Source: Robertmurraya korlensis
Lineage (GTDB): Bacteria > Bacillota > Bacilli > Bacillales > Cytobacillaceae
DNA length: 64,000 nucleotides
Assembly: GCF_023715225.1 (NCBI RefSeq)
Contig: NZ_JAMBNS010000001.1
Location: 682,001 to 746,000 of the forward strand
Direction: 5' to 3'
Position numbers and translations under genes: made by a program. Below, one piece after another: positions 17,045-26,111 of this stretch. The notes beneath the pieces are model-generated. The model was not told the origin of the DNA, searched no databases, and saw only the letters and a list, made by a program, of their open reading frames with translations. The stretch's first letter is position 1, and each line of letters opens with the position of its first letter.

Positions 17045-17149
17045 ATGGTAACGATTTTTATTGGCGGAACAGTTGTCGTTTATGGATTGTTAATGAAGCA
17101 TGTGTTAAAGAATATAAGCAAACCGCAAGCTATTCAATTAAATAAATAA
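17045..17149 (+). CDS. Fur-regulated small membrane peptide (34 aa)
   Basis: ATG 17045 to TAA 17149. A hydrophobic N-terminal helix (MVTIFIGGTVVVYGLLMKHV) is followed by a basic, polar tail. It is the only ORF in the transcript defined by the Fur promoter and the terminator at 17151. The shape recalls FeoB-associated small membrane proteins but it has no Cys cluster. A second frame from GTG 17035 would give a polar peptide of about 37 residues and is less convincing. Function unknown; a role under iron limitation is inferred from the promoter. Confidence 0.65.
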   Translation: MVTIFIGGTVVVYGLLMKHVLKNISKPQAIQLNK

Positions 17150-17150
17150 T

Positions 17151-17186
17151 AAAAATCAGGTGATTGGTAACCTGATTTTTTTTTAT
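17151..17186 (+). terminator. Intrinsic terminator after Fur-controlled gene
   Basis: Eleven-base stem AAAAATCAGGT / ACCTGATTTTT followed by more T. Confidence 0.88.
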
Positions 17187-17249
17187 TTGGGAAATGCGTG
17201 AAAAATCAGTTAAAATAAAGAGGAAAAAGTTTAAACAAGGGGTAGAACC

Positions 17250-20200
17250 ATGTCAAATACAATCTTTCAACATGATACACAGAGTACACTATCACGTATT
17301 GCCAATCTACATACATATTTTCTTTCAAGGGGAAACGAAGAAACGGCACAAAAAGCAAAACAATTAGCTATTAAACTTCAAGAGAGAGAATATGCTATTG
17401 CATTTTGTGGTCACTTTTCAGCGGGAAAATCCACCATGATTAATACTTTAATTGGTGAAAATATTCTTCCTTCCAGCCCTATTCCAACGAGTGCGAATTT
17501 AGTAAAAGTGAAAGCAGGGGAGGACTACGCGAAGGTCTATTTCAACGAAGGAAGACCACTATACTATAAGGCACCTTACGACTATAGCATGGTTAAGACG
17601 TATTGCAAAAATGGAGACGAAATAACGTCAATTGAGATAAGCAAGAGTAACACGAAGCTAACATCTGGTACAGCGATATTGGATACACCAGGGATTGACT
17701 CAACAGATGATGCTCATCGAATCGCTACAGAGTCAGCTCTACATCTAGCGGATCTTGTGTTTTATTGCATGGACTATAATCATGTCCAATCTGAAGTTAA
17801 CTTCATGTTCACAAAGGAACTAACCGAAGAAGGAAAGGAAGTTTTCTTAGTTGTTAATCAAATCGATAAACATCGTGAGGAAGAGCTGAGTTTTCTTCAG
17901 TTTCAACAAAGTGTAAAAGAATCTTTTGCTTCATGGGGAGTGAAACCAGGTCGTATATTTTATACGACGCTAAAGGAACCAACCCATCCCCACAATGAGT
18001 TAAAAGATCTACAATCGTTTATTGCTGAAAAAGTCCTTATGAAGGATCAGCTGTTGGAACTCTCAGTTACAAATTCTCTCAATAAGCTTATTCAAGAACA
18101 AATGGTATTCGAGTTCAATCAGAACAAAGATACAATGGAAAAGCTTGAACAAAAATTAAGTGCTGTACCAGAAGGGGAAAGAAATAATTTACAAGATAAA
18201 GTAGTAGAGCTACAACAGCAATTAGACATACAAGTGGAAGCACTGACTGAACAAAAGAGGAAGTTAGAGCTTATTATTATAGATATTTTAAAAAATGCTT
18301 ATTTAATGCCGTTTCAAACGAGAGAACTGGCAGAAAAATTTCTTGAGTCGAGGCAGCGAGAATTTAAAGTTGGATTATTGTTTTCTAAGAATAAGACAGA
18401 ACAAGAACGCCAGGAGAGATTACATGCATTTTTTTCTGATATGCAAGAGAAAGTAAAATCGCAACTTGAATGGCATTTGAAAGATGCGATTACTCGCTTT
18501 TTAAAGCAGGAAGACATCAATAGTGCTGATTTACTAACGAAAATCCAGGAATATTCTGTGCCGTTTACATCAGAGTTTCTATTAAAGGCGGAAAAGAAGG
18601 ATGCACGACTGTCTGGAGAATACGTTTTGAACTATACAAACGATCTAGCAGAAAGCTTGAAAAACCTTGCCAGGAGAGAACTTGAACCATTTATGGAGGA
18701 TTTCCTGAAAATTCAAGGTGATAAGATGAGCAGAAAGGCTTCAAAATGGGAGGAAGAGTTAAAAGTCATAAGAGATTTTAATCATACATGGTCAGAGTTA
18801 AAAACCATAATGAATGGCCAAAAAATGTCCAGAGATACAATGGAACAAATGGTAACTGAAAATATCAAGAGAGATGAAATAAGAGTTCATGAGATAGAAA
18901 AACTTCTTACTGTGAATGAAGAATTTGAAATCATGACTTCTACAGAAAAAGATGAAGCTGTAGATTCACCTAAAATGGTAGAAAAGACAATAGAAACACC
19001 TACAGAAGAGATTCAGACAACAGAGGCTGGACTCCAGGTGAGAGATGTCATAAGAAAGCTGAAGACAGCAGCGACCTTGTTAAACGATGTACCGGGATTT
19101 AAAACCACTTCAGAGGAACTGACATTAACATCCGATAGATTGGCTCATAGAGGATTTACAATTGCTCTTTTCGGTGCTTTTAGTGCAGGCAAATCTTCAT
19201 TTGCGAATGCATTAATAGGCCAAAAGCTTTTACCGGTTTCTCCAAATCCAACTACTGCAGCAATAAATAAAATCATGCCTGTTACAGAAGAAAATAAGCA
19301 CGGTTTAGTAAAAGTAAATTTTAAAAAGGCAGACAATTTACTTGAGGAAGTAAAAAGGTCTTTACACTTGTTTGAGCTTTCGGCGAGGTCATTAGACCAT
19401 GCAGTTCAAGTAATCCAATCAATAGATCCTACAGATACGTTGTTAGATGTTCAAGGAAAGGTTCATTATTCTTTTCTAACGGCATTTTTACGGGGATACG
19501 AGTTTGCAAAAAATCACTTCGGAGAAACCCTTCAAACACAGTTAGAAGAATTTGCTGATTACGTTGCAAAGGAAGAAAAATCGTGTTTTGTAGAAAGCAT
19601 TGAGTTGTATTATGATTGTGAACTAACTCGTAATGGAATTACACTGGTCGATACACCTGGAGCAGATTCTATAAATGCACGACATACAGGTGTCGCTTTT
19701 GACTATATTAAAAACTCAGATGCGATACTGTTTGTGACCTATTATAATCATGCCTTTTCAAAAGCTGACCGAGAGTTTTTAATACAGCTTGGTCGAGTGA
19801 AGGACACCTTTTCGATGGATAAGATGTTCTTTCTTGTAAATGCAATTGACTTGGCGCGTGATGAAGAAGAAGTCCAAGAAGTTCTTGGTTACGTAACAGA
19901 GCAATTAATTCAATATGGAATTCGTATGCCTCATGTGTATCCAGTCTCAAGCATGTTAGGCTTAAAAGAAAAAATAGAAGAGATACAAGAAGGTTCTCGT
20001 TTGGCGCAATTCGAAGAAAGATTCTATTCGTTTATTGAACACGATTTAACCGAGATTGCCCTAAACTCTGCCCTGTCAGATCTAAAACGAGTGAATACTG
20101 TACTTAATACTTTTATCCATAATGCGAAACTGAACCTGGAAGAAAAGGAATCTTACTTGTTAACTCTACAGGCTCAAGAGATAGCTATTGGAAATCTGCT

Positions 20201-20912
20201 TCGTAAAGATGATCAAGAAAAAAATTCTCAAAAAAGATTAAATTTAGAAACAGATGAGTTAGCCTTTTATATTAAGCAAAGAGTATTTTATCGATTTAAT
20301 GATTTCTTTAAAGAGGCATTTAATCCATCTCTATTAAAGGATGATGGAAGAAGTATGAAACAGGCGCTACAAAGAGGACTTGAAGAATTTTTAACAAGTA
20401 TTGGATATGATTTTGCTCAAGAATTACGAGCGACTTCATTAAGAATTGAGTCATTCATTGGAAAGCTAGTGGTAGAAGTTGAACAGCAACTAGAGGGCTC
20501 GATTGGTGAGATCAATAAAGATATATCCTTTCATTCTTATGAGAAACGTACGTGGAAGAGCATTGAGTTTCATAATGCTTTTGAGAATTTGGAGGCTTCC
20601 TTGTTTAAAAAGGCATTGAGCTATTTTAAAAATCCAAAATCATTTTTTGAGAGGAACGATAAACGACTAATGATGGAGGAACTAGAAGCCATTTTGTCTC
20701 CACTAGCGAACAGTTACGTGGAGGAAGGAAGTCAACGATTAAAGGAGCATTATCAAACAGTGATGAATTCTGAGATCGATCAACTAAAGGAACAAATTAG
20801 TAGAGAGTGCCTTGACTATTATAAAGGGTTACGGTCTGCACTTAACGATGAAACCTCTATTAATATGCTAGAGGAAACAGAAATTAAGCTAGAGGAACTA
20901 TTAAGGAAATAA
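17250..20912 (+). CDS. dynA: DynA (YpbR) tandem bacterial dynamin
   Basis: 1220 residues, two dynamin-type GTPase modules fused head to tail, as in B. subtilis DynA (1193). The first P-loop is GHFSAGKS at 54-61 with DTPGIDS as switch/G3; the second is GAFSAGKS near 643-650 with DTPGADS. Long helical stalk regions follow each GTPase. The protein tethers and fuses membranes and protects against phage and pore-forming damage. ATG 17250. Single gene, terminated right after the stop. Confidence 0.95.
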   Translation: MSNTIFQHDTQSTLSRIANLHTYFLSRGNEETAQKAKQLAIKLQEREYAIAFCGHFSAGKSTMINTLIGENILPSSPIPTSANLVKVKAGEDYAKVYFNEGRPLYYKAPYDYSMVKTYCKNGDEITSIEISKSNTKLTSGTAILDTPGIDSTDDAHRIATESALHLADLVFYCMDYNHVQSEVNFMFTKELTEEGKEVFLVVNQIDKHREEELSFLQFQQSVKESFASWGVKPGRIFYTTLKEPTHPHNELKDLQSFIAEKVLMKDQLLELSVTNSLNKLIQEQMVFEFNQNKDTMEKLEQKLSAVPEGERNNLQDKVVELQQQLDIQVEALTEQKRKLELIIIDILKNAYLMPFQTRELAEKFLESRQREFKVGLLFSKNKTEQERQERLHAFFSDMQEKVKSQLEWHLKDAITRFLKQEDINSADLLTKIQEYSVPFTSEFLLKAEKKDARLSGEYVLNYTNDLAESLKNLARRELEPFMEDFLKIQGDKMSRKASKWEEELKVIRDFNHTWSELKTIMNGQKMSRDTMEQMVTENIKRDEIRVHEIEKLLTVNEEFEIMTSTEKDEAVDSPKMVEKTIETPTEEIQTTEAGLQVRDVIRKLKTAATLLNDVPGFKTTSEELTLTSDRLAHRGFTIALFGAFSAGKSSFANALIGQKLLPVSPNPTTAAINKIMPVTEENKHGLVKVNFKKADNLLEEVKRSLHLFELSARSLDHAVQVIQSIDPTDTLLDVQGKVHYSFLTAFLRGYEFAKNHFGETLQTQLEEFADYVAKEEKSCFVESIELYYDCELTRNGITLVDTPGADSINARHTGVAFDYIKNSDAILFVTYYNHAFSKADREFLIQLGRVKDTFSMDKMFFLVNAIDLARDEEEVQEVLGYVTEQLIQYGIRMPHVYPVSSMLGLKEKIEEIQEGSRLAQFEERFYSFIEHDLTEIALNSALSDLKRVNTVLNTFIHNAKLNLEEKESYLLTLQAQEIAIGNLLRKDDQEKNSQKRLNLETDELAFYIKQRVFYRFNDFFKEAFNPSLLKDDGRSMKQALQRGLEEFLTSIGYDFAQELRATSLRIESFIGKLVVEVEQQLEGSIGEINKDISFHSYEKRTWKSIEFHNAFENLEASLFKKALSYFKNPKSFFERNDKRLMMEELEAILSPLANSYVEEGSQRLKEHYQTVMNSEIDQLKEQISRECLDYYKGLRSALNDETSINMLEETEIKLEELLRK

Positions 20913-20920
20913 CAACTGTC

Positions 20921-20957
20921 ATAAATCCCTTTTTTGAAAAGGGATTTATTTTTTATT
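20921..20957 (+). terminator. Intrinsic terminator after dynA
   Basis: Stem ATAAATCCCTTTT / AAAAGGGATTTAT with a short loop, then TTTTTTATTTTTT. Confidence 0.88.
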
Positions 20958-21011
20958 TTTTATCGCTATAATTAAAATTGTGAAAAAATTCTAATTTTTT
21001 GGGGGGTACAT

Positions 21012-21611
21012 ATGATTTCTAGTGGATATACTGTTACGAAAAAGAAAAAAACCGACTATACGCAAATGTTAGTTCCGATAGCTATTATTTTAATTCTTGG
21101 ATCTATCTTTATTGCCTTGTTTTTTCTTCCTCCGATCCAATTTTTACTTTATAAACCAAGTGGGGAGTGGTTTTTTGAGCCTCCTAAAAATGCTTATTAT
21201 GCCTTTATTGGGGGAATTCTTCTTGTAGCAACAATGTTAATAGGAACAGCAATTGCTATCTATAAAGATAAGATGACTAAAAGAATGAAGGGCTTAATAG
21301 CGGTGGGGTATATACTAAGTGTTTTGGTCTTTGTATTGAGTATCAATCAATATCATTATGCAAATCAATCAGGCATAGTCCTAAATCGCTTTTTGAGCTT
21401 TGATGATGAGAAATATTCATGGGAGGACATTACTTCCGCAGAAGAAAAAGCAATCGTCAAAAACGGAATGATGAGTAGCGGGACACTTACCCTTACTTTT
21501 TCAAACGATAAAAGTTATACTTTTTTGTTGAATGAAAATGTAAGGAAAGCAAAAATGGCTATGTACTATGAGTTAGAGAAACAAGGAATTGAAGTTAAGA
21601 GAACACAATAA
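21012..21611 (+). CDS. Membrane protein of unknown function (199 aa)
   Basis: Three hydrophobic helices, at about residues 20-42, 62-84 and 96-111, precede a C-terminal soluble domain of ~85 residues. That domain contains FLSFDDEKYSWEDIT, SGTLTLTFSNDKSYTF and VRKAKMAMYYELEKQGI, a strand-helix arrangement reminiscent of bacterial PH-like domains, but I cannot assign a family. ATG 21012 follows TTGGGGGG. It is a single gene between dynA and exoR. Confidence 0.75.
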   Translation: MISSGYTVTKKKKTDYTQMLVPIAIILILGSIFIALFFLPPIQFLLYKPSGEWFFEPPKNAYYAFIGGILLVATMLIGTAIAIYKDKMTKRMKGLIAVGYILSVLVFVLSINQYHYANQSGIVLNRFLSFDDEKYSWEDITSAEEKAIVKNGMMSSGTLTLTFSNDKSYTFLLNENVRKAKMAMYYELEKQGIEVKRTQ

Positions 21612-21684
21612 AGAAAACAATACCATCTTTGATTATTAATTTTCATGATATAATGGGAATTATGCTCTAAGAGGAGGACCATGA

Positions 21685-22581
21685 ATGACAAACCAGTCTA
21701 CAGATCGTTCCCTTTTACTAGTTGATGGAATGGCACTATTATTTCGTGCATTTTTTGCAACAAGTGTATCGGGTCAATTTATGATAAATTCTAAAGGAAT
21801 ACCTACTAATGGTGTTCATGGTTTTGTAAAACATTTTTTAACTGCGATATCAACCTTTAAGCCAAGCCATGTAGCTGTTTGTTGGGATATGGGAAGCAAA
21901 ACATTCCGAAACGAAATGTTTACAGATTATAAAGCAAATCGATCAGATGCACCAGTTGAATTGATCCCCCAGTTCGATTTAGTCAAGGAAGTAGTTAGTG
22001 CATTTGACATTCCTAATATCGGGTTAGAAGGATATGAAGCAGATGATTGTATTGGTACAATTGCCAAGTCTTCGATGAACGATTTTGAGGTTAGCATATT
22101 AACAGGAGATCGTGATATTCTGCAATTGTTAGATGAGCGAATTAAGGTCATATTGCTTCAAAAAGGGTATGGAAATTATGCCGTTCATACCCCTGACTCC
22201 TTCTATACAGAAAAGGGAATTCTCCCGAAGCAAATGATTGATGTAAAAGCATTAATGGGTGATCCTAGTGATAATTATCCAGGTGTAAAAGGAATTGGTG
22301 AAAAAACAGCCCTTAAGTTAGTTCAACAATTTGAGCATGTTGAGGGGATTGTCTCAAATTTACAATTGCTTACTAAAGGGCAAAAAACAAAAATAGAGCA
22401 GGATTTGGACATGCTTTATTTAAGTAGAAAGCTTGCTGAAATCAAATGTGACGTTCCGATTTCCTTCTCACACGAGGAAACTGTATTCCAATTCAACCAG
22501 GAAAAGGTTCTAACAAAGTTTAAAGAGGTTGAGTTTAGAGGGCTGGATCGTTTACTGCCAGACCAGCAAATATTAGCATAA
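21685..22581 (+). CDS. exoR: ExoR (YpcP) 5'-3' exonuclease, FEN/Pol I N-domain type
   Basis: 298 residues. The PIN-like FEN fold is clear: LLVDGMALLFRAFFA at the N terminus, then YEADDCIGTIA and ILTGDRDILQL, which supply the metal-binding aspartates, and DNYPGVKGIGEKTALKL, the helix-3-turn-helix that grips DNA. It lacks polymerase domains. In B. subtilis YpcP/ExoR works alongside PolA and RNase HIII on Okazaki fragment primers. ATG 21685 follows AGAGGAGG. Confidence 0.93.
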   Translation: MTNQSTDRSLLLVDGMALLFRAFFATSVSGQFMINSKGIPTNGVHGFVKHFLTAISTFKPSHVAVCWDMGSKTFRNEMFTDYKANRSDAPVELIPQFDLVKEVVSAFDIPNIGLEGYEADDCIGTIAKSSMNDFEVSILTGDRDILQLLDERIKVILLQKGYGNYAVHTPDSFYTEKGILPKQMIDVKALMGDPSDNYPGVKGIGEKTALKLVQQFEHVEGIVSNLQLLTKGQKTKIEQDLDMLYLSRKLAEIKCDVPISFSHEETVFQFNQEKVLTKFKEVEFRGLDRLLPDQQILA

Positions 22582-22584
22582 TCG

Positions 22585-22616
22585 AAAGCTGCCCGTTAAT
22601 TAGGGCAGCTTTTTCA
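22585..22616 (+). terminator. Intrinsic terminator after exoR
   Basis: Ten-base stem AAAGCTGCCC / GGGCAGCTTT, loop GTTAATTA, then TTTC. Confidence 0.87.
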
Positions 22617-22618
22617 AA

Positions 22619-22762
22619 TTAAATCTTAGTATTGCTTTTCTTTGCTCTATTTTCTAATTTACTTTTCGGATTCGGTGTAAATTCAGCATCCTGACCGTAT
22701 CCTTGAGGATTCACACCAGGAGCTTTTGTACCACGGTTTGTATGTGAGTTTTTTCCTCCCAT
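22619..22762 (-). CDS. sspL: SspL-like small acid-soluble spore protein (47 aa)
   Basis: Too short for the usual ORF cut-off. ATG 22762, TAA 22619, with AGGAGG seven bases upstream. The translation contains GVNPQGYGQDAEFTPNP and ends KLENRAKKSNTKI; the C-terminal KxELExRAKKSNTK pattern is that of B. subtilis SspL, a minor forespore protein. An in-frame ATG two codons earlier is too close to the ribosome site. It shares the exoR terminator region in the opposite direction. Confidence 0.82.
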   Translation of the reverse strand: MGGKNSHTNRGTKAPGVNPQGYGQDAEFTPNPKSKLENRAKKSNTKI

Positions 22763-22773
22763 TTTCATTCCTC

Positions 22774-22824
22774 CTAATATAAAGTTGTTAAAGCTTTAAC
22801 GATAATATTATTACCTAATTGCAT
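22774..22824 (-). CDS. Possible 16-aa leader peptide ahead of sspL
   Basis: ATG 22824 to TAG 22774, reading MQLGNNIIVKALTTLY, with AAAGGAGAG upstream. Its stop TAG is the first part of the TAGGAGG ribosome site of sspL, so translation of the two could be coupled. The segment 22787-22800 is a perfect 14-base palindrome, GTTAAAGCTTTAAC, which may instead be an operator or a spurious feature. Low confidence as a real gene. Confidence 0.3.
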   Translation of the reverse strand: MQLGNNIIVKALTTLY

Positions 22825-22868
22825 AATCTCACTCTCCTTTCTTCACAATAAAAAGGAGGTGAGAAAAT

Positions 22869-23330
22869 GTGAATAAAGGTGTCTATATAGCGCTTTCGAG
22901 TATAGCTTTAGCGCAGGGATTAAAAATTCCTATTCATTATTGGAGGAAGAAGGAGTTTAGACCGGATTTGTTTTTTCAAACGGGTGGGATGCCTAGCTCT
23001 CATTCCGCTGGTGTCGCTTCCTTAACAACATATATTGCCTTAAAGCGTGGCTTACCGACCATTGATTTTGCTTTGTCTCTTGTTTATGGATTAATTGTTA
23101 TGTATGATGCACAGGGAATAAGAAGGCAAACGGGTGAGCTTACATTAAAAGTGAATGACTTGGATGATTTACTTGATAAAGTGAATCATGAACAACCCGT
23201 GCATTTTGAAGAAAAGGCCCCAGATAAATTGAAGGAAATGCTTGGTCATAAGCCAGAAGAAGTAGTGGGTGGAGCGCTTCTTGGGGTATTAACCGGGACT
23301 TTAGGCTATTTAATGGATAGAAAAAGATAG
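22869..23330 (+). CDS. Divergent PAP2 family protein (DUF212, YuiD-like)
   Basis: 153 residues. The family hallmarks are GGMPSSHSAGVASL, with the PSSH of acid phosphatase/PAP2 enzymes, and MYDAQGIRRQTG. Membrane helices lie at both ends; the C terminus has GHKPEEVVGGALLGVLTG. GTG 22869 is set by AAAGGAGGTGAG; an ATG two bases upstream runs straight into TGA. The enzyme activity of this family is not established. Confidence 0.9.
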   Translation: MNKGVYIALSSIALAQGLKIPIHYWRKKEFRPDLFFQTGGMPSSHSAGVASLTTYIALKRGLPTIDFALSLVYGLIVMYDAQGIRRQTGELTLKVNDLDDLLDKVNHEQPVHFEEKAPDKLKEMLGHKPEEVVGGALLGVLTGTLGYLMDRKR

Positions 23331-23395
23331 AAAAATGTCGATTGATGAGATAAAATCAAGAAGATGTGAAGCAATCATAGGGAGTGTAGAGAACC

Positions 23396-23662
23396 TTGAG
23401 TACGGAAGAGTACGTAAGTCATTTATTAGACAAAGGATTCCTTCTAAAGGATGATGCGATTGGCTTTATTTATTTTGGAAAAAATTATACCGGTGCTTCT
23501 GATGAACTAGCAAATGTGGCGATCGAAGTCACACTAAAGGCTCAAAAAAGCTTTGATGGTAGCTTTTATGTGTCTCTACTTGAATGGCTTATGTCAAATC
23601 AAATTAAAACGAAAAAAGAGGCTTATCAATTTATAAGAGAAGCCGAGCTGCTGACAATATAG
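23396..23662 (+). CDS. Small conserved Bacillus protein, function unknown (88 aa)
   Basis: 88 residues, soluble, mostly helical after a short strand: GFIYFGKNYTGASDELANVAIEV is the most distinctive part (first 20 residues are the best probe). No membrane helix, no Cys. I think it belongs to a Bacillaceae-specific DUF (possibly DUF6123) but am not certain. TTG 23396 has GGGAG about 12 bases upstream. The stop lies inside a bidirectional terminator shared with the convergent transporter gene. Confidence 0.75.
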   Translation: MSTEEYVSHLLDKGFLLKDDAIGFIYFGKNYTGASDELANVAIEVTLKAQKSFDGSFYVSLLEWLMSNQIKTKKEAYQFIREAELLTI

Positions 23663-23696
23663 AAAAAGCGTGTGAGATTCACACGCTTTTTCTATA
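23658..23696. terminator. Bidirectional terminator overlapping two gene ends
   Basis: Perfect 18-base inverted repeat (23658-23675 and 23679-23696) with a three-base loop GAT and A/T tails on both sides. The right arm encodes the last residues (YRKSV) of the transporter, and the left arm holds the stop of the plus-strand gene. Confidence 0.92.
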
Positions 23697-24611
23697 TCGC
23701 TTGCTTATTTTCGGTATATATGGAGTGCTTTTTTTCACTGGCAGTTCGGCAAAGATCATTCCAGCAAAGATACATATACAGCCAAATAACGCATTGGTTG
23801 TTAGTCTTTCATCAGCCCAAATATAAGCAGTAATGGCAGCGAACACAGGCTCCATGGCAAAAATTAAGGCAACTCTTGTTGGGGTCGTATATTTTTGAAA
23901 GCTTGTTTGAGCAAAAAAGGCTATAGCTGTTGCGAATATAGAAGTAATAAGTAAAGCAATTTGGACATCTTGTTGTCCAAGAATATCTAGACGAATTGCT
24001 AAAGAATAATCTTCAGTAAATAACGCTAATAAACCTGACAAAACAGACACTGTGAAAATTTGAATAACAGTCAGCAACAAAGTGGGGAATTTTTCACTGT
24101 ACCTACCCGTGAAGATGATATGCATGGCAAAACCGATGGCACAAGCTAGGACAAATGCATCCCCCTTATTTAATGCTGTCATATCTGATAAAGTTAGAAG
24201 GTATAACCCAATCGTTGCAATTCCCACTCCGATTAAAGCATTTCTTGTTGGCTTTTGTTTCAGTAAAAATAAAGAAAAGAGCGGAACGAGTACAACGCTT
24301 AGTCCAGTGATGAAACCAGCTTTAGAGGATGATGTATAAAGCAACCCAACTGTTTGAAAAGCGTATCCCGCGAATAGGAATCCTCCGAGTAATATACCAG
24401 ATGTAAGGATAAATCGATTTAGTTGTAGTAATTGTTTACGTTCAAATATCACTAGCCAACCGCCAAGGATAAGTGCAGCGATAAAAAAACGGATGGCATT
24501 AAATGCATTTGGTGGTAAGGATGCAATCGCATTTTGAACGAGCACAAAAGTTGAACCCCACACAAGGGCAACCAAAAGTAAACTAATGTCTGCAAATAAC
24601 GACTTTTTCAT
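23679..24611 (-). CDS. EamA/DMT family transporter
   Basis: 310 residues with ten predicted membrane helices in two five-helix EamA repeats. The N-terminal [19 protein letters not shown] and the second-repeat [13 protein letters not shown] are typical signatures of the drug/metabolite transporter superfamily. It sits in the cytoplasmic membrane; the substrate is unknown. ATG 24611 overlaps the stop of the RNase H gene by four bases (ATGA), forming a two-gene operon. Confidence 0.9.
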   Translation of the reverse strand: MKKSLFADISLLLVALVWGSTFVLVQNAIASLPPNAFNAIRFFIAALILGGWLVIFERKQLLQLNRFILTSGILLGGFLFAGYAFQTVGLLYTSSSKAGFITGLSVVLVPLFSLFLLKQKPTRNALIGVGIATIGLYLLTLSDMTALNKGDAFVLACAIGFAMHIIFTGRYSEKFPTLLLTVIQIFTVSVLSGLLALFTEDYSLAIRLDILGQQDVQIALLITSIFATAIAFFAQTSFQKYTTPTRVALIFAMEPVFAAITAYIWADERLTTNALFGCICIFAGMIFAELPVKKSTPYIPKISKRYRKSV

Positions 24612-25021
24612 ATGTCCTCGTTCTCCTTGATGGTTTCATTTTTTCGAATAGCTGCTCGGGCGAGATCATCTGCTGATTTATTTTCTGAACTTGGAATCCA
24701 TTTCATGAAAAATAAATCAAAATCTTTAGAAAGAGTTAAGGCTTCTTCAAGCAAAGGAGCAAATTGCTTGTTTTTCACAAATTCCTTTTCAACAGCTCGA
24801 TTAACAAGTTCTGAGTCCGTCCGAAAGGAGACAACTTGATATCCATTCTTTTTACATATTTTTAATGCTTCAATAAAAGCATAATATTCAGCTTCATGGT
24901 TGCTCATTACACCCAATGGAATAGAATAGCGTTCTACTTTGCCATTCGCTTTAATGAAAATACCAGCCCCACTAGGACCTGGATTGCCAGCACTAGCGCC
25001 ATCAATGTATACTTCAATCAT
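24608..25021 (-). CDS. RNase H-fold protein (RNase HI-like)
   Basis: 137 residues. The DEDD metal site is visible: [25 protein letters not shown] and SADDLA. This fits the short RNase HI-like proteins of Bacillus such as YpdQ/YpeP; whether it cleaves RNA:DNA hybrids is not certain, since B. subtilis homologues have not all shown activity. ATG 25021. It is the first gene of an operon with the EamA transporter and is divergent from a second RNase H-fold gene. Confidence 0.88.
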   Translation of the reverse strand: MIEVYIDGASAGNPGPSGAGIFIKANGKVERYSIPLGVMSNHEAEYYAFIEALKICKKNGYQVVSFRTDSELVNRAVEKEFVKNKQFAPLLEEALTLSKDFDLFFMKWIPSSENKSADDLARAAIRKNETIKENEDI

Positions 25022-25207
25022 TGATTTCCTCCAATAAACGTGATTTTTACATAGTATAAGCTAGTTTAACATATTTTTTGAATAAGCGTAGGAATTGTCA
25101 GATAAAGCGCTGTAATCAAAATACCAATCTTTTGTAACTTTTTCTTTAAAAAGGAAAAGATAAAAACATCGTATAAAGCAGCTATTTATAAAGAGAGGAT
25201 GAAAAGT

Positions 25208-25867
25208 ATGAAATATAAATTAGAGTATAAATATAAAATAAAAAATATTGATCCCCTAGCTTTAATTACTAATGATTTTTTGTCAGCTGAGGATGCAATA
25301 ATTGCTGGTGAAGAACTTGAGAAAACGGGAAAAGTACTGGATTTAGAATTTCATGATGAAATGGGCTCAACGTGGACCTTTAAGGAATTGAAAAAGCTAT
25401 CGGAAGAAATTGAGGAGGAACCCCATGATGTTATTGTCTACTTTGACGGGGGACATGACGTAACCAGCAATCGGGCAGGTATTGGTGCAGTCATTTATTA
25501 TAAACAAGGAAAAAAGAAATTCCGCCTTCGTGCAAATGAAGTAATTGATGAGATGGAGACAAACAATGAAGCAGAATATGCAGCTTTGTACTTTGCTCTT
25601 GATCTGTTAGAAGAGCTCGGGGTAACAAAGCTCCCTTGTGATATTAAAGGAGATTCACAGGTGGTTCTGAAACAGCTAGAAGGAGAATGGCCGTGTTACG
25701 AGGAAAATTTAAATCGCTGGCTTGATCGGATAGAAGAAAAAATAAAAAAACTAGGCTTACTTCCTCGTTATGAAGCAATTTCAAGAAAAGATAATAAAGA
25801 AAGTGATAAATTGGCGACCCAAGCTTTAGAAGGTAAGTCTATTCATAGTAAGATGCAGGTGATTTAA
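25208..25867 (+). CDS. ypeP: YpeP-like protein with RNase H / reverse-transcriptase-like domain
   Basis: 219 residues from ATG 25208, which has AGAGAGG at a good distance; an ATG at 25199 is too close to that site. The N-terminal ~75 residues form a separate alpha/beta domain. The RNase H fold follows: VYFDGGHD, NNEAEY, KGDSQVV and KESDKLA give the four acidic residues. It resembles B. subtilis YpeP. It is the first gene of an operon with the zinc-finger gene ypeQ. Confidence 0.87.
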   Translation: MKYKLEYKYKIKNIDPLALITNDFLSAEDAIIAGEELEKTGKVLDLEFHDEMGSTWTFKELKKLSEEIEEEPHDVIVYFDGGHDVTSNRAGIGAVIYYKQGKKKFRLRANEVIDEMETNNEAEYAALYFALDLLEELGVTKLPCDIKGDSQVVLKQLEGEWPCYEENLNRWLDRIEEKIKKLGLLPRYEAISRKDNKESDKLATQALEGKSIHSKMQVI

Positions 25868-25882
25868 TAAAAGGTGGGGATT

Positions 25883-26062
25883 ATGCTGAGTAGGCAACAA
25901 ATATTACGAGAAGTAGAAGAATTAATGGGCCGTTATTGTAAGGAATGTTTCCTACATAAGCATCACAAAGATGAAAAGGGTAGAAGATACGCACATCGAT
26001 TTTGTATTACTAGTTGTACCGTTGGGGAGAAAATAAAAGAGATGGGAAAAAGACTAACATAA
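25883..26062 (+). CDS. ypeQ: YpeQ-like zinc-finger protein (59 aa)
   Basis: 59 residues from ATG 25883, with AAGGTGGGG upstream; a GTG at 25874 lies inside that site. YCKECFLHKHHK, then HRFCITSCTVGEKIKEMG supply four cysteines and several histidines, a compact zinc site. It follows ypeP by 15 bases, as in B. subtilis. Function unknown. Confidence 0.85.
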   Translation: MLSRQQILREVEELMGRYCKECFLHKHHKDEKGRRYAHRFCITSCTVGEKIKEMGKRLT

Positions 26063-26063
26063 T

Positions 26064-26094
26064 TAATAAATAAAGGCTGGCAAAAAGCCAGCCT
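26064..26094 (-). terminator. Terminator of cspD (minus strand)
   Basis: Eight-base stem AGGCTGGC / GCCAGCCT with an A-rich loop; on the minus strand it is followed by TTATTTATT. On the plus strand it may also end ypeQ, though without a T run. Confidence 0.75.
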
Positions 26095-26111
26095 ACTAAT
26101 AGTATATTGGA

